The notes below the pieces were generated by a model, which saw only the letters and a program-made list of their open reading frames with translations, searched no databases and was not told where the DNA came from. From positions 135,392 to 199,391 of the forward strand of contig CAVTZY010000023.1 in NCBI GenBank assembly GCA_963739235.1: 64,000 nucleotides of DNA. The letters run 5' to 3'. Source of the stretch: JAFNAG01 sp963739235 (lineage in GTDB: Bacteria; Acidobacteriota; UBA6911). The position numbers and the translations under genes are program-made. Every line of letters starts with the position of its first letter. The stretch's first letter is position 1. Positions 51,929-61,533 of this stretch are shown in pieces.

Positions 51929-52921
51929 GTGCCGGCGATTGAGGCGACTGAAATCAGGAAGTGCTTCGGGACTTTCTGTGCTGTGGACAACCTCACTTTC
52001 TCCGTGGACGAGGGGGAGGTTTTCGGCCTCCTCGGCCCCAATGGAGCAGGCAAGTCTACGCTCATTCGCATTCTCACCACGCTGCTGCCGCCGACATCCG
52101 GCGTTGCCCTGGTCAACGGCTTCGATGTGGTGAATGCGGCGAATAAGGTGCGGCGCACGATCGGCGTGATTCCGCAGGCGATGACTTCCGATCTGGACTT
52201 GACCGCGGCGGAGAACATGGAGATTTTCGCCAAGCTCTATGGTGTTTCCAGGGAGAGGCGGAAAAGGGTGACCCGGGAGCTTTTGAACGCCGTCGATCTT
52301 GAGCAATGGGCCGATAAACCTGTGCGGAATTTTTCCGGCGGGATGCGCCGCCGGCTCGAAATCGCCCGCGGTCTGGTACACGAGCCCAACATCTTTTTCC
52401 TGGACGAGCCGACGACCGGCCTGGATCCCGTGTCGCGCGTCTCGGTCTGGGAGATGTTGATGAAACTGAAGCAGGAGCGCGAGCTGACGATTCTCCTGAC
52501 CACCCATTATATGGATGAGGCCGACCGGCTGTGCAACCGCATCGCTATCATCGACCACGGCAAGCTCGTCGCACTGGACTCGCCGCTCAAGCTGAAAGCT
52601 TCCATCCCGGGAAACAACATCCTGGAGGTCAGTTTTTCTTCGATTCCGGATGGATGGACCGAAACGCTGAAGCGGCTAGCCGAGGTGCAGGACGTCAAGG
52701 CGGATGACCACGTATTCCGCATCAGTTCCAACAACGGCCCGAAGACCACCTCGGAGTTGATCGAGGCGGCGCGGCATGCGCAAGTGGATATCCTGTCGCT
52801 TTCGGTGCAGAGCACGACCCTCGACGATGTGTTCGTGCATTACACGGGGCGCCAGCTGCGCGACGCCTTGCAAGATGCGCTGAAACTCGACACCCGCTGG
52901 GTGTACCAACCACGCCAGTAA
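51929..52921 (+). CDS. ABC transporter ATP-binding protein
   Basis: 330 residues with a GTG start (AGAAAGG upstream). Walker A GPNGAGKS, Q-loop IGVIPQAMTSD, signature FSGGMRRRLEIARG, Walker B NIFFLDEPTTGLDP and switch His in TTHYMDEADRL are all intact. A C-terminal DUF4162-like extension follows. It powers export with the ABC-2 permease encoded 8 bases downstream, as in the YbhF/DrrA group of drug-efflux ATPases. Confidence 0.95.
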   Translation: MPAIEATEIRKCFGTFCAVDNLTFSVDEGEVFGLLGPNGAGKSTLIRILTTLLPPTSGVALVNGFDVVNAANKVRRTIGVIPQAMTSDLDLTAAENMEIFAKLYGVSRERRKRVTRELLNAVDLEQWADKPVRNFSGGMRRRLEIARGLVHEPNIFFLDEPTTGLDPVSRVSVWEMLMKLKQERELTILLTTHYMDEADRLCNRIAIIDHGKLVALDSPLKLKASIPGNNILEVSFSSIPDGWTETLKRLAEVQDVKADDHVFRISSNNGPKTTSELIEAARHAQVDILSLSVQSTTLDDVFVHYTGRQLRDALQDALKLDTRWVYQPRQ

Positions 52922-52929
52922 GGAAGATC

Positions 52930-54042
52930 ATGCAACGTACCATGGCTCTCATCGAACGCGACGTCCGGAAATTCCGGCGCAGCCCTACGCTTATTCTTAC
53001 GACCATGTTCTTCCCGCTCGTTCAGCTGGTGGTGCTCGGGTATGCATTTGGCGGCAAGCTGAAAAATCTTCATGTGGGGGTTGTCGACCGGGACCAGCAG
53101 ATGGAGACCGTGAAACTGCGCGAATTGTGCGGAGCCATCGCAGTGAATGCGCGCACCTTCGATACCATCATGTACGCGGACGAGCAGCAGGCCATGACGG
53201 ATCTGCGCAACGGCACCATCAGCGCGGTCCTCGAAATACCGCCGGACTTTTCGCGCCGGGTTTTGGCCAAGGAATGGCCACGGGTAGCCCTGATCGAAGA
53301 CAATACGGATAATTTCGCCGTGGCGGCGCTCGAAGGGGCGTTTACGCAATTGCTCGGTACCTACAACCAGCGCGGATCCCCGCCGCGTGTACCGACGCAG
53401 GCCACGCTTTCCGTGGTAGAGGTCTACCCGTACGTCCCCTATATTCAGTACCTCTTATCGGGGACCATCACGCTGGCGATTTTTATTTCCGCCATGATCG
53501 GCGGCGGCATTATTTTTATCGACGACAAGGCCCGGGGCCTCCATGAAGGGTACCTCGTCACACCCGTGAGCAAGGTTGAACTCATCCTGGGATTCATCCT
53601 GTCCGGGGCGATCAAGGCGTTTCTCTCCGGCATCGTCTTGACCACGCTCGGATCCATCATTGCGGGAATTCCGAATCCCCTGGATCCGATTCGTCTCGCC
53701 AAGCTGCTGGTGGTCATCGTGATTTCGGCTCTGGCGCTGATCAGCATGATGTTTCTGTTGATGGTGCGGGTGAACGATCCGCTGGTGCCGCGCGCCACGA
53801 TGGGGGTTCTGAACACGTTGCTTTACTTTCCTAGCGGCGCAGTCTATCCCGTCAACGGCTTCCCGGACTGGATGCGAAAAATCTCGGCAGTGGATCCCTT
53901 CACTTACGCCGTGCACGCCTTCAAAGAGCTGCTGCTCAAGAATTCCGGGTTCGGCGCGATCGCCTACGACCTTGCCTTCCTGCTCGTGTTCACGATCATC
54001 ATGATGACTCTCGCGACCCTGCTCTTCAAACGCAGTCTCTGA
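52930..54042 (+). CDS. ABC-2-type permease
   Basis: 370 residues, YbhS/YbhR-like. The first helix (LILTTMFFPLVQLVVLGYAF) precedes a large extracytoplasmic domain (to about residue 165), then five helices including IQYLLSGTITLAIFISAMIG and LLVVIVISALALISMMFLLM, the latter in the conserved ABC-2 core. Only one permease gene is present, so the transporter is probably a homodimer. Confidence 0.93.
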   Translation: MQRTMALIERDVRKFRRSPTLILTTMFFPLVQLVVLGYAFGGKLKNLHVGVVDRDQQMETVKLRELCGAIAVNARTFDTIMYADEQQAMTDLRNGTISAVLEIPPDFSRRVLAKEWPRVALIEDNTDNFAVAALEGAFTQLLGTYNQRGSPPRVPTQATLSVVEVYPYVPYIQYLLSGTITLAIFISAMIGGGIIFIDDKARGLHEGYLVTPVSKVELILGFILSGAIKAFLSGIVLTTLGSIIAGIPNPLDPIRLAKLLVVIVISALALISMMFLLMVRVNDPLVPRATMGVLNTLLYFPSGAVYPVNGFPDWMRKISAVDPFTYAVHAFKELLLKNSGFGAIAYDLAFLLVFTIIMMTLATLLFKRSL

Positions 54043-54250
54043 TCACTTGATACGGTAATACCTTATCGTGTGCGCGGGCGTGGTGTAGAGGAGCGAATGG
54101 AGGCGGTCGATGTGCTCGTCCAGCCAGGGTTGTCCGCCGGCTGCGCCGGCCAGGGAATCGTAGGCGGTCCCCTCCAACCAGAGCACCTGCCCATTGCGCG
54201 CGGCCTCCCGTCGCCGGTTCTCAACCTGATCCGTTTGCGGCGAGGGCAGG
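54043..54250 (-). pseudogene. C-terminal tail of an unidentified protein
   Basis: A minus-strand frame ending in TGA at 54043-54045 reads QVLWLEGTAYDSLAGAAGGQ, then WLDEHIDRLHSLLYTTPAHT and RYYRIK. It is protein-like and well ordered, but there is no start and the frame is lost upstream near 54250. It overlaps the permease stop region tail to tail. I do not recognise the family. Confidence 0.4.
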
Positions 54251-54910
54251 TTTATCCAGGAAAGCTGAGGATTGAAATAGCTGCTGAGTCAAAAATCGGA
54301 GTGAGATGGAAGAATAAGCTGCCTTGTGATACAGGCCTGGGCGGAGAGAAAGACCGCGCACGAGTTCAGCGACCAAATACTGTCCCCGCATCACCCTGGA
54401 TCCTCGTTGTGCGAGATCATTTGGCCAGTTCATAGCTGACAAAAGCGAATCTCCTGCTGTCGGGCGATCAGCGCCAGTGCCGCAGATCCCACTTAGCCGG
54501 CGAAATTGGCGCACTCCGGTGGCCTGACACCGATTTTCCGGTTTTCTACTCTGCCAGCTGAAGGGAGAGGTTTGCAAAAAGCTGTATCTTGTGGTGTCGT
54601 TACGGGATTACAATGCAAAGGGGCAAGGCCAGCACTTCGAAGTTGACATATTGCTCCGGACGCTACCGGCCGGCGCCCATCGGGGCGTGGCCCAAGAAGT
54701 GCCGCGTGCCATGGAGTTCTTATCATCATCACCGCGCTGCAGCGCAGGCAAGAGCTTTGAAGTGCAGGTCGGGCCCGACCAGCCGCACTCGGGCGTGAAT
54801 CAACAGCGCATCATGGAGTTCTTCATCAAGAATCTCGTCATGCATCCGGAGCGCTTGATCGCGCCGGGAAAAATGAAACGCTACGCTACGTCTATCTGCG
54901 AGGTGACACC
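54251..54910. other. Stretch without a convincing gene
   Basis: A plus-strand frame 54591-54914 contains GKSFEVQVGPDQPHSGVNQQ and RIMEFFIKNLVMHPERLIAP, which look coding in part but match nothing I know and overlap the next start; it may be a gene scrap. CGAAGTTGACATATTGCTC near 54639 recurs near 61068 as CGAAGTTGACATACTGCTC. Confidence 0.4.
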
Positions 54911-57355
54911 ATGAAGCTATCGAAAATTTTGTGGGTTTGCGCCGCGATTGCCGCGGTGCCATTGGTCTTGACGCTGGGCGCGCAAACAGCCGGGAGTGAT
55001 CACGAATCCCATCTCAAAGCCTACGTCACTCACAAGGCGATGACGTCCTCGTCGCCCTACAAGAATCTCGCGTGGTCGTATCTCGGTCCAACGAACGTGA
55101 GCGGGCGTGTGGCCAACGTCGTCGCCGCCGATCACGGCGCCTCCCGGCGTCTGTACGCCGGCACATGCTGCGGCGGCGTGTGGAAGTCGGACGACCTCGG
55201 CCAGACCTGGCAGGTGGTGTTCGATCAGGCCGCGTCGACGAGCATCGGCGCGCTGGCCGTCGCGCCGTCGAATCCTGACATCGTCTGGGTCGGTACCGGC
55301 GAGTCGAACATTTTTCGCAGCTCGTACTCGGGCGTCGGCGTGTACAAGTCGGTCGACAATGCAAAGACGTGGCAGCAGATGGGGCTGACCGACACCGGTA
55401 CGATCGGCCGCATCCTCGTCCATCCGGCGAATCCCGACATTGTCTACGTGGCCTCGGCCGGGCATGAGTGGACCGAGAACGACACGCGCGGCGTTTTCAA
55501 GACAACCGACGGCGGCAAGTCGTGGCAGAAGGCGCTCTCCATCAGCCGGAAGACGGGCGTGAACGACATCGCCATGGACCCGAGCGATCCGAACACCCTT
55601 TATGCCGCGGCGTGGGAGCGGCAGCGGCGGCACTGGAACGATCCGCGCCCCGAGCCGGGCTTCAACGAGGGCGGCATCTTCAAGACGACGGATGCCGGCC
55701 GGACGTGGACGCGGCTCACGAATGGCCTGCCGCCGGCGCATGTCCTGGGCCGCATAGGCGTTGCCGTCGCGCGGTCGAATCCGAATGTCGTCTACGCGTT
55801 CATTGACAACTACGAAATTGATACAAACGCGCCCGCTGGGGGGCGCAATCCGGCGGGCCGGGCCGGTCAGGGCGGCGTCATCAAGGGCAACGAGGTCTAT
55901 CGCTCCGACAACAAAGGCGCGACGTGGCGGCTGGTTAGCGGGCAGGACGATGCGCAGCGCGCGTTCATGCGTGGCATGTCGGGCACCTACGCCTGGGTGT
56001 TCGGCAACATTCGCGTCGATCCGACCGATGAGAACAAGGTGTACGTGCTCGCGCTTTCAGTCAGCATGTCGACTGACGGCGGCAAGACGTTCGGGCCGAT
56101 CATCCCGCCGCCTCCGCCGACGGCGGGCGGCGCGGCAGCGCGCGGCGCAGGTGGCGGCGGTGGCGGACGCGGTCCCGGAGGCGACAATCACGGCTTCTGG
56201 ATCGATCCGAAAGATCCGAAGTTCATGTTGAGCGGCAACGACAGCGGCTTCCGCATCACGACGGACGGCGGCGTCACATGGAATCACGCGCCGCTGCCGG
56301 TTAGCACGTGGTTCGACATCGCCTACGACATGGACACGCCGTTTCACATCGTCGGCTCCGTGCAGGATCACGGCAGCTATCGCGGCGTCGTCGATCTGCG
56401 TGGCGGCCGCAGCAATCTGCAGCCGGTCGTGTTTTCGAGCGAAGGCGGCGGCATTGGCGGCGAGTACTGCGAGCACCAGATCGATCCGATCAATCCGAAT
56501 ATCATTTATTCCGAAAAGGTGACGCGCACCGACCTGAGCATTGCCGCTGCGCCGCGCGGCGCCGGCGCAGGCGGACAGGCAACAGGTCGCGAAACCGCCG
56601 CGCCGCAGCCGACGGGACCGCAGCGCACAAAGAACGTTCGGCCCCCGGTCGGGCCGGGTGACGATCCGCTGCGCATGCAGGTGCTCGCGCCGCTGCTTCT
56701 CTCGCCCTTTGACCACATTACGATCTATTTCGGCGCCCAGTACCTCTTCCGTTCCCACGATCGCGGCGACACGTGGGAAAAGCTGACGGGCGATTTGAGT
56801 GGCAACGACAAGACGCAGCTTGGCGACGTTCCCTACCAGGATGTTATTTCCATCTCCGAGTCCCCGAAGAAAAAAGGACTCGTCTACGCCGGCACCGACG
56901 ACGGGCATCTGCACGTGACGATGGACGACGGCAAGACGTGGACGGACCTCACGTCGAAGCTGCTGCAGAAGAAATGGGTCGCGAAGATTCTCGCGTCGCA
57001 GTACAACGAGTCGACTGTGTATCTCGCGCAGCAGGGCCGCTATGACGATGACTTCGCGGTCTATCTGTACAAGTCAACGGACTACGGCAAGACGTGGAAG
57101 AGCATCGGCAACAATCTGCCGGGCGGTCCAATCAACATGATCCGCGAGGATCCGGTGAGCGCCAATGTGCTCTACACGTGCAACGACTTCGGCGTCTATG
57201 TGACGACGAACGGCGGTAAGAAGTGGGACGTGCTCGGCGGCGATCTGCCGTCGGTCAACGTCATGGACTTCGTCGTCCATCCGCGCGATCGCGTGCTCGT
57301 GGCGGCCACGCACGGCCGAGGCGTCTGGGCGATCGACGTGAGCGGCATCAAGTAA
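54911..57355 (+). CDS. Secreted BNR/sortilin-like beta-propeller protein
   Basis: 814 residues. Signal peptide (SKILWVCAAIAAVPLVLTLG). The rest consists of repeated BNR/Asp-box units of the sialidase/VPS10 type, for example GVWKSDDLGQTWQ, GVYKSVDNAKTWQQ, GVFKTTDGGKSWQ, GIFKTTDAGRTWTR, YRSDNKGATWR, FRSHDRGDTWEK and YKSTDYGKTWK, giving probably two propellers. Gly/Ala/Arg-rich linkers (GGAAARGAGGGGGGRGPGGD) separate them. Such proteins are annotated as glycosyl hydrolases, but catalytic residues cannot be assigned here. The family is strongly expanded in Acidobacteriota. Base composition is more GC-rich than the neighbours. Confidence 0.9.
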   Translation: MKLSKILWVCAAIAAVPLVLTLGAQTAGSDHESHLKAYVTHKAMTSSSPYKNLAWSYLGPTNVSGRVANVVAADHGASRRLYAGTCCGGVWKSDDLGQTWQVVFDQAASTSIGALAVAPSNPDIVWVGTGESNIFRSSYSGVGVYKSVDNAKTWQQMGLTDTGTIGRILVHPANPDIVYVASAGHEWTENDTRGVFKTTDGGKSWQKALSISRKTGVNDIAMDPSDPNTLYAAAWERQRRHWNDPRPEPGFNEGGIFKTTDAGRTWTRLTNGLPPAHVLGRIGVAVARSNPNVVYAFIDNYEIDTNAPAGGRNPAGRAGQGGVIKGNEVYRSDNKGATWRLVSGQDDAQRAFMRGMSGTYAWVFGNIRVDPTDENKVYVLALSVSMSTDGGKTFGPIIPPPPPTAGGAAARGAGGGGGGRGPGGDNHGFWIDPKDPKFMLSGNDSGFRITTDGGVTWNHAPLPVSTWFDIAYDMDTPFHIVGSVQDHGSYRGVVDLRGGRSNLQPVVFSSEGGGIGGEYCEHQIDPINPNIIYSEKVTRTDLSIAAAPRGAGAGGQATGRETAAPQPTGPQRTKNVRPPVGPGDDPLRMQVLAPLLLSPFDHITIYFGAQYLFRSHDRGDTWEKLTGDLSGNDKTQLGDVPYQDVISISESPKKKGLVYAGTDDGHLHVTMDDGKTWTDLTSKLLQKKWVAKILASQYNESTVYLAQQGRYDDDFAVYLYKSTDYGKTWKSIGNNLPGGPINMIREDPVSANVLYTCNDFGVYVTTNGGKKWDVLGGDLPSVNVMDFVVHPRDRVLVAATHGRGVWAIDVSGIK

Positions 57356-57429
57356 GGTCCGAAGGTTCGAGGGTTTGAGAACTGACCCTTCGAAGGTGTG
57401 AATAAGTCGGGGACTGTCCTGCGGAGAAT

Positions 57430-57466
57430 GTGGACACCCATGAAACGTGCAAAAATGGGTGTCCAC
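57430..57466. repeat. REP-like palindrome, copy 2
   Basis: GTGGACACCCAT-…-ATGGGTGTCCAC with loop core TGCAAAA, the same unit as 18710-18750 in reverse orientation. It is preceded by GGGGACTGTCC near 57409. Confidence 0.7.
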
Positions 57467-57557
57467 GTTTCTTGCACGTTTCTGTCCGGTTTTCCTTGAA
57501 CTCGCGCCGGGTCCACAAACAGACTCAAGGATGGCAGGCGCACGGCTGCCGCTCGAA

Positions 57558-57610
57558 TTGACATCCGGTCACAAATCGTCTAATATGCAATCAAGATGCA
57601 CATTAGACGA
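57558..57610 (+). promoter_or_regulatory. Promoter with overlapping palindrome for the AAA/DUF4143 gene
   Basis: TTGACA (57558-57563), 17 bases, TAATAT (57581-57586). TCGTCTAAT (57576-57584) and ATTAGACGA (57602-57610) are a perfect inverted repeat with inner TGCA pairs, covering the -10 box and likely start point, so a repressor could block transcription. Confidence 0.6.
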
Positions 57611-57622
57611 TAAGGAACTGCC

Positions 57623-58846
57623 GTGTACTATCCGCGCACGCTGAGAGAATGCTGGACCGATGCCGGCAGGCAATTTCCGGTTTTGTTGCTGACCGGGCCA
57701 CGGCAGGTCGGCAAGACCACTCTTCTCCAGCACATTTGTGAGAAGGGACGGCAATACGTTACGCTTGATGACCCTTCGATTCGAACTCTGGCGCGGGAAG
57801 ATCCGGCACTTTTTCTCCAGCGTTTCGAGCCGCCGGTGCTGATAGACGAGATTCAGTACGCCCCGCAGCTCTTGTCGCTGATTAAGATGTCAGTCGATTC
57901 CGAACGCCGGTTCGGAAGATTCTGGCTGACAGGCTCGCAGCAGTTTGAGATGATGAGAGGGATCTCCGAAACTCTCGCCGGCCGCGTGGCAATTCTCAAC
58001 CTCCTGGGATTCTCAGGGCGTGAGAGGCACAGGCTCGATCTGAGCCCTGCTCCATTCCTGCCGATACAGAGTGACTTCAGCGCAAGGACGCAGGCCGCGG
58101 GGAATTCCAGCCTCAAAAGCATCTACAACGACATCTGGCTTGGTGCCTTTCCTGCCCTGATCGCAGGCCCTGTGAAAGACCGGGACCTGTTTTATAGCTC
58201 GTACCTCCAGACCTATCTTCAACGTGATGTTAGAGAGCTCACACAGGTGGGAAACGAAGCGGCCTTCGTGCGTTTCCTGAGAGCCTGCGCGGCCCGGACC
58301 GGACAAATGCTGAACCTGACCGAGCTGGCCCGCGACGCTGACGTTGCCGTAAACACCGCGAAAAACTGGTTGTCGATCCTCCAGGCGAGCTTTCAGATTT
58401 TCCTGCTTCAACCCTTTCACACCAACCTGACGAAGCGACTGATCAAGACGCCGAAACTCTATTTCCTGGACACCGGTCTGTGTGCCTATCTTACCGAGTG
58501 GTCTTCGCCGGAAACTCTTGCTGTGGGCGCAATGTCGGGAGCGATTCTGGAGACATACGCACTGTGCGAGCTGCTCAAAAGCTGGTGGCACCGTGGCAAG
58601 AAGCCGCTACTCTACTATTATCGGGATAAGGATGGCAAAGAGATCGATTTTTTGCTGGTTCAGAACCAGGTTTTGTATCCGCTCGAAGTCAAGAAGTCCG
58701 CCATTCCAAAACGCGAATGGGTTAGGCACTTCTCGGCCTTGTCCCGGCTGAATCTGAAGGTTGGCGAAGGAGGCGTCCTGTGCCTGTGTAAGCAGGTGAT
58801 GCCGTTGACCGAGACGGCGAACGCGATCCCAATCGGGGTCCTTTAG
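57623..58846 (+). CDS. AAA_14/DUF4143 ATPase
   Basis: 407 residues, GTG start. Walker A GPRQVGKTTL, the family LDDPSIRTLAREDPALFL, Walker B PVLIDEIQYAP and WLTGSQQFEMMRGISETLAG, then the DUF4143 part with a winged-helix (NLTELARDADVAVNTAKNWL), YFLDTGLCAYLT and EIDFLLVQNQVLYPLEVKKS, a PD-(D/E)XK-like ending with D…ExK. These are frequent, mobile, ATPase-nuclease-like proteins of unknown role, possibly toxin or defence related. A well-formed promoter with a palindrome precedes it. Intact. Confidence 0.9.
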   Translation: MYYPRTLRECWTDAGRQFPVLLLTGPRQVGKTTLLQHICEKGRQYVTLDDPSIRTLAREDPALFLQRFEPPVLIDEIQYAPQLLSLIKMSVDSERRFGRFWLTGSQQFEMMRGISETLAGRVAILNLLGFSGRERHRLDLSPAPFLPIQSDFSARTQAAGNSSLKSIYNDIWLGAFPALIAGPVKDRDLFYSSYLQTYLQRDVRELTQVGNEAAFVRFLRACAARTGQMLNLTELARDADVAVNTAKNWLSILQASFQIFLLQPFHTNLTKRLIKTPKLYFLDTGLCAYLTEWSSPETLAVGAMSGAILETYALCELLKSWWHRGKKPLLYYYRDKDGKEIDFLLVQNQVLYPLEVKKSAIPKREWVRHFSALSRLNLKVGEGGVLCLCKQVMPLTETANAIPIGVL

Positions 58847-59122
58847 GTAGCTCACAATTGCATTTATCCGTCCTGATCGACAGCCGCCCCTGCAATCCTG
58901 TGCCTACCAAAAACTTGATCTGGAGTTCCCTGACCGTTCGGAGCGGGTTCGGAATGCACACACAAATCATCAGAAGTTATGTGGAATTCTGCTGCATTGG
59001 GGAAAGGTTGGCGGCCTTGATACATTGACGGTCAATGTAATTGTCGCCCATCAGGCCTTCCTGCAGACGGCGCCGCACCAGGCGTAATATTTCAGGTGGC
59101 ATATTCTTGAGGATGCCGGATT

Positions 59123-60135
59123 TCAAGCGGCTCTACGCTCATATCGATGATGAAGCCCGCCTACTTTGGGAAGCGCAAAGATCTTTCCCATCTCCGGCGG
59201 CTGCACGGCCCTGCCATCCGGAGAATCCTTCCTGAGCGAAAGGTGGCTTCGCGTACTGTGGTAATAATCAAGATAAGAAACCAAATGGCGCCGGAGCGAA
59301 ATCTCATTCAGGATGACGACATGGTCGAGGCATTCTCGGCGGATCGAGCCGATCAACCGTTCAACGTACGGGCTCTGCCAGGGAGATCGGAAAGCGGTGA
59401 GAACCTCGCTGATGTCCAAGCTTTTGACCAGCGCCCTAAATGCAGCACCATAGATGCTGTCGCGGTCCCGGAGCAGGAACCGAGGGGCTTTGTCCCAAGG
59501 GAAGGCCTGCACGATTTGGGCTGCGGTCCACTCGGCGGTGGGATGCTCGGTGACATTGAAATGAACGATGCGCCGGCGATCATGAGCCAGAACAAGAAAA
59601 ACGTACAGGATCCGGAAGGTAACAGTGGGTACCACGAAGAAGTCTACGGACACCAACTGATTGACGTGATTTTCGAGAAACGTCCGCCATGTCTGTGAAG
59701 GCGGTTTCTGATGATTTACCATATATTTCGTGACAGTAGCCTGGGACACCTCGATTCCAAGCTTGAGCAACTCGCCGTGCAACCTTGGTGCGCCCCACAA
59801 GAAATTGGAAGCGCTCATGTTGCGAATCAGATCCCGGGTCTCCCAGTTTTTCCCTGACGGCTCTTCCACTTCCAAAAGAGTCGGAATCCTTTTCGATGCC
59901 AGGCGATGACGGTATCCGGCTTGACGAGCATGAGGCACTCGCGCCATTGAGGCCAGAAGCGGGAGAGAACGATCCACAAAACCCGATCTGATGTCCGAAG
60001 CCGGAGCCGTTTCTTATTGGTTCGTTGCAGGACAGCGAGCTGGTGGTGGAGAGCCAGGATTTCCATTTGCAGGGAGGCTCGCGTTCGCACCGTGGATGCA
60101 AGCCCGGCGAATATCGATTTCAACACATTGCACAT
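59123..60135 (-). pseudogene. IS3/IS481-like integrase-type transposase, frameshifted
   Basis: N-terminal frame: LQMEILALHHQLAVLQRTNK, VKPDTVIAWHRKGFRLFWKW, KSRQGKTGRPGI. After a shift near 59850 the second frame reads LIRNMSASNFLWGAPRLHGE, LGIEVSQATVTKYMV, then the DDE core: VSVDFFVVPTVTFRILY (first Asp), FLLRDRDSIYGAAFRALV (second Asp) and SPYVERLIGSIRRECLDHVV (Glu). The C-terminus is YYHSTRSHLSLRKDSPDGR. This stand-alone integrase-type gene lacks visible terminal repeats; it is dead unless the indel is an error. Confidence 0.85.
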
Positions 60136-60329
60136 GGCTCAGGACGGTATCAGCGAGAAGTTGCAAGATCAATGACTTGAATTGTTACGGGGTTTTTGCT
60201 AGGGACAATCGGCCCACGGCACCTTTTCGACCTTCACCCCACACCGCTTGCAGTTGACTCGCCCCATTGCGTAGGCGAAATAGATAGAAATGTTCCAAAG
60301 AGGCACGAACTCAAACATCCTAAGCTCCA

Positions 60330-60774
60330 AGGTGTCGTACCATGGTCTCGGACGGTCACATCCGGAGCAAATCGACTTGCTATTGGCGCGCGTAATGCTG
60401 GAACCGCCGCCGGCCGTTTCCGGCTCGATTTGGGCGAGGCGATCGAAATCGCGCGGATCAACACCTACTCCTGGCACCCCAACACCCGGGGACCGCAGGT
60501 TTACAAGGTGTATGCCGCGGACGGCACCGAACCTACATTCAATCCTGCGCCGGCCTTGACCCTCGATCCCTCGAGTTGCGGCTGGAAACTCATTGCCGGG
60601 GTGGACACTCGTCCGCGGCAAGGGTACGGCGGCGGTCAATACGGAGTGAGCTTATCGGACTCCAGCGGATTACTGGGGAAGTACCGTTACCTGCTGTTCC
60701 ATTGCATCGCGACTGAAATTGACGACGATTACGGCAACACGTTTTTCAGCGAATTAGACGTTATGGCAAGATAG
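60330..60774 (+). pseudogene. Discoidin/F5-8C-like domain remnant
   Basis: GRFRLDLGEAIEIARINTYS, WHPNTRGPQVYKVYAADGTE and YRYLLFHCIATEIDDDYGNT followed by FFSELDVMAR form the C-terminal domain of secreted proteins that use a discoidin-like fold. The N-terminal part and signal peptide are absent; upstream sequence is unrelated. It stops normally at 60774. Confidence 0.6.
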
Positions 60775-60787
60775 CGATCCATTGAGC

Positions 60788-60935
60788 ATGACGACCGAGC
60801 CACACAACTACGACGAAGACAAGATCAAGACGCTTTCCTCGCTGGAGCACATCCGCAAACGTACGGGGATGTACATCGGCCGGACCGGGGACGGGTCCGA
60901 CTATGATGACGGCATTTACATCCTGCTGCAATTGG
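60788..60935 (+). pseudogene. GyrB/ParE N-terminal fragment
   Basis: MTTEPHNYDEDKIKTLSSLE followed by HIRKRTGMYIGRTGDGSDYD is the start of a type II topoisomerase B subunit. After DGIYILL (about 60935) it departs from the family just before the ATP-binding KEVxDNAxDE motif, and the frame ends at 61036 in unrelated sequence. It is a true 5' end with its start codon, cut 50 codons in, 14 bases after the preceding remnant. Confidence 0.8.
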
Positions 60936-60937
60936 GT

Positions 60938-61350
60938 ATGGGTGTGCCCGAAAGGCAGAGTGGAACGGCTAATCTGCCCTGCAATAAGGCTCAGGTGTGC
61001 AAAAAAACCGGATCCGGGAACACAGCTTGGCTATAAGATTCTGCTTAACCGGGGCCTATGCCACGAAGTTGACATACTGCTCTTTATCGGAAGCTGAGTT
61101 CGACCGGGAACCGGAGGATTCGGCTTGCAGCTTGTCCTTCCTATCCTTACCGAATCGACATCGATCCGACTTCCTAAGCACACGGATCTGCCAAGTCAGT
61201 ACTTGCGAGATATTGCATGTGATATGGCTGCAGCGTGCCCTAACGCCGAGGGTCAATCCGGGATCGCCGCATTGACCCCTATACGCAACTCGACACTCGC
61301 GATCAGCGGATCATCGCTTCCCGAATTCCAGTCTTAAGAGCAATCTTGCG
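60938..61350. other. Stretch without genes
   Basis: No supported frame. It contains the CGAAGTTGACATACTGCTC segment near 61068 that resembles one near 54639. This marks the break region after the gyrB fragment. Confidence 0.5.
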
Positions 61351-61533
61351 CTACAGCTTCTTAGGGGAGCAGAGATTCTCCGCTTTCGCTGCAGCACGCC
61401 CGCACTCGCTACAAATGTATTTTGGATCCTTGACCAGGGGCGCAAGAGCCTTCAGATCGATCCTGCCGGGGCAGCATGTCATCGCACAGAGCTTGTCGTC
61501 GTGCGGGCCTTCGTGACTTTTGTGAACAGCCAT
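61351..61533 (-). CDS. Small Cys-rich zinc-ribbon-like protein
   Basis: 60 residues, GGAGA upstream of the ATG. DKLCAMTCCPGRIDLKALAP and VKDPKYICSECGRAAAKAEN followed by LCSPKKL correspond to a short conserved bacterial protein with pattern CxMxCC…PKyiCxxCGRxA…nLCxP. It is probably a zinc-binding protein with no known function. The start lies inside the 3' end of the phosphoesterase frame (55-base overlap, different frame). Confidence 0.7.
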   Translation of the reverse strand: MAVHKSHEGPHDDKLCAMTCCPGRIDLKALAPLVKDPKYICSECGRAAAKAENLCSPKKL

